Of a DNA stretch of 13,453 bases, positions 6,141 through 13,369 are shown piece after piece. Within the stretch, counting starts at the first letter, position 1. The number at the start of each line of letters is the position of its first letter. The position numbers were made by a program, and so were the translations under genes. The notes beneath the pieces were generated by a model. It made no database searches and was not told the DNA's origin. It saw only the letters and a program-made list of their open reading frames with translations. This DNA is from UBA11524 sp963642705 (GTDB taxonomy: Bacteria > Bacillota > Clostridia > Christensenellales > Aristaeellaceae): assembly GCA_963642705.1 (NCBI GenBank), contig CAVIHU010000047.1, positions 1 through 13,453 of the forward strand, written 5' to 3'.

Positions 6141-8822
6141 ATGTTCAAAATCGACCTCAGCGGTGAATGGGGTGTTCTTCTTGATGCGGAGAAGAAGGTG
6201 CTGTATCCTGATCAGTTTCCCGATGTCATCCGGCTGCCCGGCACCACCTCATTTTCCGGGCTCGGCACACCCAATCCCGCACGTGAAGCAGGCTATCTGA
6301 CCGATGCCCACAAGTTCGAGGGGCACGCGTGGTTTATGCGCCGCTTTACCGCCGGTGACTGGACGGGTCAACAGGTCATGCTGACGCTGGAGCGCACACG
6401 AAAGACGACCGTTTATCTTGATGATCGTCCCATCGGACATCAGGAGAGTCTTTGCACGCCGCACCGCTACTTTCTGCCTGCCCTGCGTGCCGGAGAGCAT
6501 ACGCTTGTCATCCGTGTGGACAATACCGATTATCCAACGCGCGGCGGTCATTTGACAAGCCCCGATACGCAGAGCAACTGGAACGGCATCACCGGCGAAA
6601 TCAGCCTGACCGTTGCCAGAACGCTGCTGTTCGACCTGACCGTTCAGCCGGATTTGGCGCGCGGCTGCCTGCGCCTGCACGGTTTCACTGCCGGCATGAC
6701 GGACGGCATTGCCGAAATCACGCTGCCTGCGCAGCGTCCGCATGTGCTGCCTGTGCGCAGCGGTCTCCTGCAGGGAGACTGTCCGTTGACCGGCAGCGAG
6801 GCGCTGTGGGACGAGTTTCATCCGGTCGTCCATATGCTGTCCATCGACCTGGACGGCGATCTGTACACGGTGTCCTTCGGTCTGCGCGACCTTCGCACGA
6901 AGGAGCGTCAACTGCTCATCAACGGGCAGCCGGTTTTCCTGCGCGGCAAGGCGGACGGGCTGCTGTTTCCGCGCACCGGTTACGCGCCGACCGACCTCGA
7001 TGCATGGTTGACGCTGCTGTCCACCGTCAGGCGCTACGGCATCAATCACTATCGCTATCATACGTCCTGCCCGCCGGATGCCGCCTTTACCGCAGCGGAC
7101 ATGCTCGGCATCTATATGGCGCCTGAGCTGCCGTTCTGGGGGACGGTTGCCGAGCCGGGTGAGGAAGGCTATAACGAGGCTGAGCGCGAGTTTCTGCTGG
7201 AGGAAGGCTTCCGCATGCTGCGCGAATTCGGGCATCATCCATCGTTCGTGATGCTGTCAATGGGCAATGAGCTCTGGGGCAGCAAGAAGGCGCTGAACGG
7301 GATGATTCGCGCGTACCGTCAGGCGGATGACACGAAGCTGTATACCGGCGGCGCGAACAACTTCCAGTGGGCACCCGATGTGCTGGATGAGGAGGACGTG
7401 TTTGTCGGCGTCCGGCTGAACAGCAGCCGAGGCGAAAACACGCGCCTGATTCGCGGCAGCTACGCCATGTGCGATGCGCCGCAGGGCATCGTTCAGACGA
7501 CACGTCCGGAATCCGTCGCCACGTACGATGAAGCCATCGTACCACAGACGCTGACAAAGTCCGGTTCATCCGGCAGGGTCATGATTCAGTACGGCACAGG
7601 CGTGAAGGAGGTCGACGCGCAGGCAGCGGCGGAGCTGATTCCGCAGGTGCCCGTCATCAGCCATGAGGTCGGGCAATATACCTTCTATCCCGATTTTTCC
7701 GAGATTCCGCAGTACACCGGTCCGCTCAAGCCGCGCAACCTCGAGATTTTCCGTGAACGGCTGCAGTGTGCCGGACTGTACGGCGAGCATGAAGCCTTCT
7801 TCCGTCAGGCAGGCAAGCTGGCGGTGGCTTGCTATAAGCGCGAGCTGGAGACGTTCCTCCGCACGCGCGAGCTGTCCGGCTTTCAGGTGCTTGATTTGCA
7901 GGATTTCACCGGTCAGGGCACGGCGCTTGTCGGCATCCTGAACGCGCTGATGGAGAATAAGGGGCTGATTTCCGCCGAGGAATGGCGCGAGTTCTGTGAC
8001 AGCACGGTCGTGCTCGGCGAATTTGAACGTTTCACCTTCTCCGCCGGCGAGGACATCGCCTTCAGCGTGCAAATCAGCGAGTGCAATCCTGAAAAGCAGC
8101 ATGAAAGCATCCATTGCGCCCTGCTCTCCGGTGACAATGTACTGTATTCCTGCGATGTTGCGTCCGGCGCACGCCGCGATCGCCTGACTGACGCAGTACC
8201 GGTCGTGTTCCCTGCCGACTGCTATCAGTCCGTCATCGCTCAGCGTCCTGTCAGCCTCACCGCTGTGCTGACGCTCCCCGACGGCACGCGCAACCACTAT
8301 CCGCTGTGGGTCATCCCACCATTCGACATCCGCATCACCGAAGCTGGCATCGAGAAGGACGGCAGGCTCCTTCGTTTCGCCGTGACGGACGAGGAGGCCG
8401 ATGCATGCAGCGAGCCCGTCCTCGTCGTTCCCTCTGCTGATGGTCAGCTGCCCGCGGAATACTGCACGGATTTCTGGTGCTACCCCATGTTCCGCAGCAT
8501 CAGCGAAAGCCTGCACCGCCCCCTTCCGGTCGGCACCATGGGACTTTCAGTCGATACCGCCTCGCCGCTGCTCCACGATTTCTGCACGGAGGACTACACC
8601 ACGCCGCTGTGGTACAGCATCCTGCAAACGGCACATTGCCAGCGGCTGCCGGTCTCTGTACGTCCGGCTGTGCAAATGATTGATAATACCGAGCGCTGCC
8701 ATCGGCTTGGCATCCTGTATCAAGAGCATGGTCATTGGCATTTGACGGCGCGGTTGTGGGAGGCTGCTGATGATATCGCGGTGCGTGCATTTGCCTGCTC
8801 ACTCTGGTCTGCTCTCCGCTAA
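6141..8822 (+). CDS. Glycoside hydrolase family 2-type protein (cytosolic, beta-glycosidase-like)
   Basis: 893-residue retaining beta-glycosidase of the GH2 clan; likely cleaves a terminal beta-linked sugar from imported oligosaccharides, exact sugar unknown. The N-terminal jelly-roll sugar-binding domain (about 5-160) includes FEGHAWFMRRF and THWxG-like SNWNGITG (145-152). A beta-sandwich follows, then the TIM barrel from about 255 with INGQPVFLRG. The predicted acid/base is Glu377 in SMGNELWG, and the predicted nucleophile is Glu509 in ISHEVGQY; LDLQDFTGQGTA (584-595) follows. About 300 C-terminal residues form extra beta domains. No signal peptide. This resembles GH2-related proteins often labelled only as sugar-binding-domain proteins, so beta-galactosidase or glucuronidase names would be guesses. 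TTGGAGG lies seven bases before ATG 6141. Transcribed alone. Confidence 0.88.
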   Translation: MFKIDLSGEWGVLLDAEKKVLYPDQFPDVIRLPGTTSFSGLGTPNPAREAGYLTDAHKFEGHAWFMRRFTAGDWTGQQVMLTLERTRKTTVYLDDRPIGHQESLCTPHRYFLPALRAGEHTLVIRVDNTDYPTRGGHLTSPDTQSNWNGITGEISLTVARTLLFDLTVQPDLARGCLRLHGFTAGMTDGIAEITLPAQRPHVLPVRSGLLQGDCPLTGSEALWDEFHPVVHMLSIDLDGDLYTVSFGLRDLRTKERQLLINGQPVFLRGKADGLLFPRTGYAPTDLDAWLTLLSTVRRYGINHYRYHTSCPPDAAFTAADMLGIYMAPELPFWGTVAEPGEEGYNEAEREFLLEEGFRMLREFGHHPSFVMLSMGNELWGSKKALNGMIRAYRQADDTKLYTGGANNFQWAPDVLDEEDVFVGVRLNSSRGENTRLIRGSYAMCDAPQGIVQTTRPESVATYDEAIVPQTLTKSGSSGRVMIQYGTGVKEVDAQAAAELIPQVPVISHEVGQYTFYPDFSEIPQYTGPLKPRNLEIFRERLQCAGLYGEHEAFFRQAGKLAVACYKRELETFLRTRELSGFQVLDLQDFTGQGTALVGILNALMENKGLISAEEWREFCDSTVVLGEFERFTFSAGEDIAFSVQISECNPEKQHESIHCALLSGDNVLYSCDVASGARRDRLTDAVPVVFPADCYQSVIAQRPVSLTAVLTLPDGTRNHYPLWVIPPFDIRITEAGIEKDGRLLRFAVTDEEADACSEPVLVVPSADGQLPAEYCTDFWCYPMFRSISESLHRPLPVGTMGLSVDTASPLLHDFCTEDYTTPLWYSILQTAHCQRLPVSVRPAVQMIDNTERCHRLGILYQEHGHWHLTARLWEAADDIAVRAFACSLWSALR

Positions 8823-8868
8823 ACACGCGAAACCCGCATGAAATAAAGCTCAACCCTAATCGCGCAGC

Positions 8869-8919
8869 GGGTCAAGGGTCAAAGCCCCTTGTGGGAGTTG
8901 GGGAAAAGCCCCAATCAAA
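8869..8919 (+). repeat. Palindromic intergenic repeat, left copy
   Basis: Two adjacent perfect hairpins: CAAGGG (8873-8878) with CCCTTG (8886-8891), and TTGGGG (8898-8903) with CCCCAA (8909-8914). The same ordered modules (GGTCAAGGG..CCCTTG, then TTGGGG..CCCCAA..CAAA) occur in reverse orientation at 9236-9316. Repeat family with unknown role; it follows the GH2 stop and may slow or end transcription, but there is no T-tract. Confidence 0.75.
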
Positions 8920-8963
8920 ACGTCAAGGTCTGCAATGAAGATGTCACCCACCATCCCCAACGA

Positions 8964-9009
8964 GCGCTGAACAGAGAAGCGGACGCAGTCCGCGGAACGT
9001 CTTCAGCGC
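8964..9009. repeat. Two-part hairpin next to the MITE-like element
   Basis: Outer stem GCGCTGA (8964-8970) pairs with TCAGCGC (9003-9009), and an inner stem GCGGAC (8979-8984) pairs with GTCCGC (8988-8993) around a GCA loop. It lies between the left palindromic repeat and the MITE-like element. Could be a structured RNA or part of the repeat complex. Confidence 0.6.
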
Positions 9010-9016
9010 AGCGCAT

Positions 9017-9173
9017 GTAACTAAAAAAGAGACTGTCTCAAATCAGCAAGGATTTCCCAATATAATATAACGATACAGCCCGTCAAAAACGGCACGGATA
9101 TCGACCGATCTGGTTGAATATCCGTGCCGCTTTCTAATCGAAAAAAGTGTTTTGAGACAGCCTTTTTAGTTAC
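9017..9173. mobile_element. 157-bp MITE-like element with about 24-bp terminal inverted repeats
   Basis: Left end 9017-9042 and right end 9150-9173 are inverted copies: GTAACTAAAAA..CTGTCTCAAA against TTTGAGACAG..TTTTTAGTTAC, differing by a two- to three-base gap and one or two mismatches. Inside is a perfect 12-bp stem, CGGCACGGATAT (9090-9101) with ATATCCGTGCCG (9118-9129), around a 16-nt loop. No coding frame. From memory the GGCTGTCTCAAA end resembles ends of some Firmicutes transposons (IS1182-like). No clear target duplication is visible. Confidence 0.72.
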
Positions 9174-9235
9174 TGGCAGGGACGCTTCGCTGCCTGCGCC
9201 TGAATTGTTGGATTCATCTGCATTGTTGATTTGTA

Positions 9236-9316
9236 GTGGTTTGGTTGGGGCTTTGCCCCAAGCCCCAGCAGGGACGCTGTCCCTGCACCCTGCAAGGGAG
9301 TTCCTCCCTTGACCCC
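9236..9316 (-). repeat. Palindromic intergenic repeat, right copy (inverted), three perfect hairpins
   Basis: Three consecutive perfect stems: TTGGGG/CCCCAA (9245-9250, 9256-9261), GCAGGGAC/GTCCCTGC around GCT (9268-9286) and CAAGGGAG/CTCCCTTG around TTC (9293-9311). Read on the minus strand the first and last match the left copy at 8869-8919 in the same order; the middle stem is extra. It lies just beyond the cellobiose phosphorylase stop and could act as a stabilising or terminating structure for that mRNA. Confidence 0.78.
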
Positions 9317-9332
9317 TTTCGCGATGCGGCAG

Positions 9333-11777
9333 TTAGCCCAGCTCCACAGCGACCTCATGCACCTTGCCGTCATTGAACACAGGCAGCAAATTCCCCTCGA
9401 TGGGCGCACCATCGACCGTAACGCGCTTAACGCCGCGGCAGACATGCTGTGGATTCATAATGGTGATATCATAGGAGGCACCGCGGAAACGGCGGCTGAC
9501 GCTGTAGCTGTCCCACGTATGGGGGATACAGGGGTCAACGCGCAGTCCCTCCCAGTCGGGCTTGATGCCGAGGATGTAATTGCTGATGACGTAGAAATTC
9601 CATGCCGCCGTGCCTGTCAGCCAGCTGTTCTTTGCCTGACCGAAGTTCTTCGCGTCCTTGCCGGCAATCATCTGGCTGTAGACATACGGCTCCATCTTGT
9701 GCAGGTCGCTGATGTCCTCGCGGTACGCGGGCGCGATGCGGCTGTAGAGGTCGAAGGCGCGGTCGCCGTGACCCACAACCGTTTCCGCCGCCATAATCCA
9801 CGGGTTGTTGTGACAGAAGATGCCTGCATTTTCCTTGTATCCCGGCGGATAGGATGACACTTCGCCCAACTCAAGATGATACTCCCTGTAGGCAGGCTGA
9901 AGCAGCACAATGCCGTGCTTCGTCTCCAGATACCTGTGAACGGATTCGAGCGCCTGCTCGGCCTTGCCGTCCTTCACGCCGACGCCGCCCATGATGCAGT
10001 AGCCCTGGCTCTCGATGTAGATCTTGCCATCCTCGCATTCCTTTGAGCCGACCTTGTGCCCGAAGGCGTCATACGCGCGGATGAACCATTCGCCATCCCA
10101 GCCGTCGCGCAAGATCGCCTCGTTCATCTCATCGATGGCTTTCTGGCATGCGTCCGCCTTTTCGTCGAGCTTGCGGCGGCGAAGAATCGCGACCAGCTCC
10201 GGTCCGATGGCAACGAACATGCCTGCGATCAGCACGGACTCCGCCACGCGGTCATCCGGCGCATTCGGGTTGGAGAAGGTCTGGAAGGATTCGCTCGGCT
10301 CATCGGAGAAGCAGTTCAGGTTCAGGCAGTCGTTCCAGTCGGCGCGTCCAATCAGCGGCAGACCGTGCGGTCCGCGATTGTTGACGACATGCGCGAAGCT
10401 GACTTCAAGATGCTCCAGCAGCGTGCCGCAGTCATCCGGATTGCAGTCGTAGGGCGTAGGCTCATCGAGAATGCCGAAATCGCCGGTTTCCTTGATGTAC
10501 GCCGCCGTGCCGGCAATCAGCCACAGCGGATCGTCATTAAAGCCGCCGCCGATATCGTTGTTCCCCTTCTTGGTCAGCGGCTGATACTGGTGATAGCACC
10601 CGCCGTCGCGGAACTGCGTCGCGGCAATATCAAGGATGCGCTCACGGGCACGCTCCGGAATCTGGTGGACGAAGCCCAGCAAATCCTGTGAGGAATCGCG
10701 GAAACCCATGCCACGCCCGATGCCGCTCTCGAACATCGAGGTCGAACGGCTCATGTTGAACGTGACCATGCACTGATAGGGATTCCAGATGTTGACCATG
10801 CGGCCGAGCTTTTCGTCCGGTGTCTTGAGCACGTAGGCGGACAGCAAATTGTCCCAGTGCTTCCTGAGCGCATCAAACGCATCGGCAATCTGTGCATCGG
10901 TCGTCAGCTTCTCGAGCAATGCGTGTGCCGGTGCCTTGTTGATGACACCGGGCGCGGAGAATTTCTCCTCCTTCGGCAGCTCGACATACCCCAGCACGAA
11001 GTTGAAGCGCTTCTCCTCGCCGGGCGCAAGATGCACATGCAGCTGATGCGCGGCAATGGGCTGCCAGCCGGATGCAACGGAATTCCGCATGCTGCCGGAG
11101 AAAACCGCCTGCGGATGGTCAAACCCATTATAAAGCCCGAGGAACGTTTCCATGTCCGTCTCGAAGCCGTCAACCGGCTGGTTCACGGCATAGAAGGCAT
11201 AGTGGTTGCGGCGCTCACGGTACTCCGTCTTGTGGTAGATGACGCTGCCCTCAATCTCGACCTCGCCGGTGGAGAAGTTTCGCTGGAAGTTTGTCGAGTC
11301 GTCCTGCGCATTCCACAGGCAGAATTCGACAAACGACGTCAGCACGACATCCTTCGCGGCAGTCGAGTCATTGCGCAGGGTGATCTGGTGCACCTCTGCA
11401 TTCACACCCATGGGCACAAAGGACAGTTGGCTGGCGGTGAGCCCGTTTTTGCTGCCGGTGATGATGGTGTATCCCATGCCGTGGCGGCAGGAATAGCTGT
11501 CCAGCTCCGTCCTGACGGGCTTCCAGCCGGGATTCCACACGGTGTCGCCGTCCTTCACGTAGAAGTAGCGGCCGCCGTCATCCACGGGCACGTTGTTGTA
11601 GCGGTAGCGGGTAATGCGGCGCAGTCGGGCGTCGCGGTAGAAGCAGTATCCGCCGGCAGTGTTGCTGATGATGCCGAAGAACTGCTCGCACCCGAGGTAG
11701 TTAATCCACGGATAGGGCGTCCGCGGCGTATCGATGACATATTCGCGGGCCTTGTCGTCAAAATGACCGTATTTCAT
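9333..11777 (-). CDS. cbp: Cellobiose phosphorylase (GH94)
   Basis: Cytosolic inverting phosphorylase: cellobiose + phosphate gives alpha-glucose-1-phosphate + glucose, saving an ATP per disaccharide. 814 residues, the usual length for cellobiose phosphorylase and clearly shorter than typical cellodextrin phosphorylases. The start MKYGHFDDKAREYVIDTPRT and TPYPWINYLG match the family; the N-terminal beta-sandwich (about 1-290) is followed by the (alpha/alpha)6 barrel. The general acid should be Asp483 in GRADWNDCLN (478-487), corresponding to Asp490 of the Cellvibrio gilvus enzyme; GRGMGFRDSSQDLLG (354-368) and CHNNPW belong to the sugar and phosphate sites. No signal peptide. AGGAGG lies 9-10 bases before ATG 11777. 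Own promoter with two LacI-type operators. No sugar transporter gene adjoins it. Confidence 0.95.
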   Translation of the reverse strand: MKYGHFDDKAREYVIDTPRTPYPWINYLGCEQFFGIISNTAGGYCFYRDARLRRITRYRYNNVPVDDGGRYFYVKDGDTVWNPGWKPVRTELDSYSCRHGMGYTIITGSKNGLTASQLSFVPMGVNAEVHQITLRNDSTAAKDVVLTSFVEFCLWNAQDDSTNFQRNFSTGEVEIEGSVIYHKTEYRERRNHYAFYAVNQPVDGFETDMETFLGLYNGFDHPQAVFSGSMRNSVASGWQPIAAHQLHVHLAPGEEKRFNFVLGYVELPKEEKFSAPGVINKAPAHALLEKLTTDAQIADAFDALRKHWDNLLSAYVLKTPDEKLGRMVNIWNPYQCMVTFNMSRSTSMFESGIGRGMGFRDSSQDLLGFVHQIPERARERILDIAATQFRDGGCYHQYQPLTKKGNNDIGGGFNDDPLWLIAGTAAYIKETGDFGILDEPTPYDCNPDDCGTLLEHLEVSFAHVVNNRGPHGLPLIGRADWNDCLNLNCFSDEPSESFQTFSNPNAPDDRVAESVLIAGMFVAIGPELVAILRRRKLDEKADACQKAIDEMNEAILRDGWDGEWFIRAYDAFGHKVGSKECEDGKIYIESQGYCIMGGVGVKDGKAEQALESVHRYLETKHGIVLLQPAYREYHLELGEVSSYPPGYKENAGIFCHNNPWIMAAETVVGHGDRAFDLYSRIAPAYREDISDLHKMEPYVYSQMIAGKDAKNFGQAKNSWLTGTAAWNFYVISNYILGIKPDWEGLRVDPCIPHTWDSYSVSRRFRGASYDITIMNPQHVCRGVKRVTVDGAPIEGNLLPVFNDGKVHEVAVELG

Positions 11778-11822
11778 TCGTTGACTCCTCCTGTACCTTA
11801 CCGCGATGGTATTCTTAATTTC

Positions 11823-11851
11823 ATTGTATCACACGAAAACGATTTTCGCAA
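11823..11851 (-). promoter_or_regulatory. Promoter of cellobiose phosphorylase
   Basis: Minus strand: -35 TTGCGA (11846-11851), 17-bp spacer, extended -10 TGATACAAT with hexamer TACAAT (11823-11828). The predicted start is near 11816, giving a leader of about 38 nt that ends in AGGAGG. The weak -35 and the overlapping operators fit a regulated promoter. Confidence 0.8.
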
Positions 11852-11862
11852 ACGTTTTCGTA
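11834..11862. promoter_or_regulatory. Two overlapping LacI-family-type operators on the cellobiose phosphorylase promoter
   Basis: CGAAAA-CGA-TTTTCG (11834-11848) is a perfect inverted hexamer with a 3-bp centre. CGCAAA-CG-TTTTCG (11847-11860) has the classical central CG and one mismatch. They share two bases and cover the -35 box and most of the spacer, so a bound repressor would block RNA polymerase. A further TTCGCAAA (11868-11875) repeats the junction sequence 23 bp upstream. The repressor gene is not in the window. Confidence 0.75.
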
Positions 11863-11916
11863 AGAATTTCGCAAATTTTATTGTGCAATACGGTGCTGAA
11901 AATGATTAAAATGGAC

Positions 11917-11946
11917 AAAAAAGGGGCTTGCCTTCGAAGCGTCCCC
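11917..11946 (-). terminator. Intrinsic terminator after the permease gene
   Basis: On the minus strand GGGG (11943-11946) and CCCC (11923-11926) close a hairpin containing CTTCGAAG, followed by six T (11917-11922). Lies about 30 bases after the permease stop and ahead of the cellobiose phosphorylase promoter, keeping the two units separate. Confidence 0.65.
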
Positions 11947-11974
11947 TGCAGGAACAGGTATTATTTTCTATATT

Positions 11975-13120
11975 TCAGCACAGATACAGGCACAGCCCCG
12001 TCAGCACCACAAGGAAGAACAGGTTGAACGCGCCGAATCGCATGAGATAGCCCTTCGTGTCCTCCGAATAATGATGCGTATATTCGCGGAAGGTAATCAG
12101 GCTCGCGAGCGATGCGATCAGCGTACCCGTGCCGCCAATGTTCACGCCCAGCAGCAGTGCGCGGTAGTTGTCCGTGAACTGGCTGAGCAGAATCGCCGTG
12201 GGCACATTGCTGATGACCTGGCAGGACAGCACGCTCGTCAGCAGCGTATTCTTCTGCAGCAGCGCCGAGAAGAAGCTGCGGACAGGTGTCAGCCGCGCCA
12301 TGTTGCCCGCGAAAATGAAGAAGCATACGAACGTCAGCAGCAGCGCGTAGTCCACCGACAAAACCGCGTTGCGGTCAACAAGCAGCAGCGTGATGACGAC
12401 GACCGCAAGCACAAGCATCACCGGCAGCACGCGGAACACCATCAGAATCGTCAGCGCAAACAGCGTCAGATAGAGCGCCGTCCGACCGACAGGCAAACGT
12501 TCCTCCTGCTCATCCGGCATCGTCAGGCGCTGCCTGGGGATCAGCAGACAGCAAAGCGTAATCAGCGCGATAGACACGAGGAACGGAATCAGCATGATGG
12601 ACATGAATTCATCCGTCGGAATCTCGAAATGCGCGTACAGGTACAGGTTCTGCGGATTGCCGAAGGGCGTCAGCATACCGCCGAGATTCGCGGCAATATT
12701 CTGCAGGATGAACACGGTCGCGACATCCCGCCTGCGTCCCGCGTGCGAGAACACAAGATAGCCCAGAGGCAGGAACGTAATCAGCGCCATGTCGTTGGCA
12801 ATGAGCATCGAGCCAATGAACGTGATATACACCAGCGCGACCGCCGCCGTGCGCGCATTGCCCGTCAGCAGGATAATGCGCTTGGCGAGGATGGAGAAGA
12901 AGCTGATGTTCTTGAGCGCGCACACGACCGCCAGCGTCCCGAACAGGCACGCGATGGTCTTGCCGTCAATATAATCCGCATACGCCGAATCCGGCGGCAC
13001 CAAAGCAACCGACACCGCCGCCAGCGCCATCGCAATCGCCAGCACCGTATTCTTCCGAAGCCACGCGATGACGCGCTGCCAATCCATCCCATGATGATGA
13101 ACCGCTGCCACATGACTCAT
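11975..13120 (-). CDS. SLC13/CitMHS-type permease (ArsB/NhaD ion transporter superfamily)
   Basis: Polytopic inner-membrane transporter of about 381 residues with some ten hydrophobic segments. Family markers are the two re-entrant-type motifs: ANLGGMLTPFGNPQNLYLY in the first half and QVISNVPTAILLS in the second half, each at the end of a helix, plus ITFLPLGYLVFS. Such proteins move anions (dicarboxylates, citrate, arsenite) or exchange Na+/H+; the substrate cannot be read from sequence. A hydrophilic loop (PDEQEERLPVG) splits the halves. Start: ATG 13120 is preferred; TTG 13126, two codons earlier, is better spaced from the AAGAGG ribosome site (5 versus 11 bases) and is possible. No arsenic-resistance genes adjoin. 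Single-gene unit with its own promoter and terminator. Confidence 0.88.
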   Translation of the reverse strand: MSHVAAVHHHGMDWQRVIAWLRKNTVLAIAMALAAVSVALVPPDSAYADYIDGKTIACLFGTLAVVCALKNISFFSILAKRIILLTGNARTAAVALVYITFIGSMLIANDMALITFLPLGYLVFSHAGRRRDVATVFILQNIAANLGGMLTPFGNPQNLYLYAHFEIPTDEFMSIMLIPFLVSIALITLCCLLIPRQRLTMPDEQEERLPVGRTALYLTLFALTILMVFRVLPVMLVLAVVVITLLLVDRNAVLSVDYALLLTFVCFFIFAGNMARLTPVRSFFSALLQKNTLLTSVLSCQVISNVPTAILLSQFTDNYRALLLGVNIGGTGTLIASLASLITFREYTHHYSEDTKGYLMRFGAFNLFFLVVLTGLCLYLC

Positions 13121-13158
13121 TGCCAAATCCGCCTCTTTTCCAATTCAAAACGACACTC

Positions 13159-13187
13159 ATGATAGCCCTGAAATCATGCGTTGTCAA
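13159..13187 (-). promoter_or_regulatory. Sigma-A promoter of the permease gene
   Basis: Minus strand: perfect -35 TTGACA (13182-13187), 17-bp spacer, -10 TATCAT (13159-13164). The leader to the start codon is about 30 nt. The -35 lies only 11 bases beyond the T-tract of the tRNA terminator. Confidence 0.85.
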
Positions 13188-13198
13188 GCACTTTCCAT

Positions 13199-13238
13199 AA
13201 AAAAACGAACCCGACCTCCTCTCGGAAAATCAGGCTCG
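13199..13238 (-). terminator. Intrinsic terminator of the tRNA-Leu gene
   Basis: On the minus strand CGAGCCTGA (13230-13238) pairs with TCGGGTTCG (13206-13214) with two or three G-T pairs, and the inner part can add CC-GAGA-GG. Seven T follow (13199-13205). It starts 7 bases after the tRNA 3' end. Confidence 0.88.
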
Positions 13239-13245
13239 AATTTCG

Positions 13246-13327
13246 TGCGGCCGACGGGACTTGAACCCGTACCCATTGCTGGACACGCCCCTCAAACGTG
13301 CGCGTATGCCAATTCCGCCACGGCCGC
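13246..13327 (-). tRNA. tRNA-Leu, anticodon GAG
   Basis: 82-nt class II tRNA. Acceptor stem GCGGCCG pairs fully with CGGCCGC, discriminator base A, no encoded CCA. The anticodon loop is TTGAGGG with GAG at 13291-13293, reading CUC and CUU. The T arm is ACGGG-TTCAAGT-CCCGT. The variable arm is short for tRNA-Leu, with CCA-GCAA-TGG, a three-pair stem capped by a GNRA tetraloop. The + strand text therefore shows TTGAACCCGT, the usual T-loop mark. Confidence 0.97.
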
Positions 13328-13340
13328 AAGCGCATAGAGT

Positions 13341-13369
13341 ATTATAGCAAAGCTGCGGTCATTTGTCAA
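13341..13369 (-). promoter_or_regulatory. Perfect consensus promoter of tRNA-Leu
   Basis: Minus strand: TTGACA (13364-13369), 17 bp, TATAAT (13341-13346), all twelve bases consensus. The start should lie 6-8 bases before the mature tRNA 5' end, so processing by RNase P removes very little. Confidence 0.93.

Noticed and set aside
6071..6166. Short + strand frame (about 31 residues, MKALLMERHK...) in the GH2 leader
   Set aside because: It starts at the predicted transcription start with no room for a ribosome site and overlaps the GH2 start; a leader peptide cannot be supported.
10857..11909. Long + strand open frame opposite cellobiose phosphorylase
   Set aside because: Antisense shadow of a firmly identified enzyme gene, caused by G/C-rich third positions.
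12071..13162. Arg/Gln-rich + strand open frame opposite the permease
   Set aside because: Antisense of hydrophobic membrane segments; composition is unnatural and no ribosome site fits.
13246..13327. tRNA-Leu as an integration site of a mobile island
   Set aside because: No integrase gene and no repeated tRNA 3' end is found in the window.
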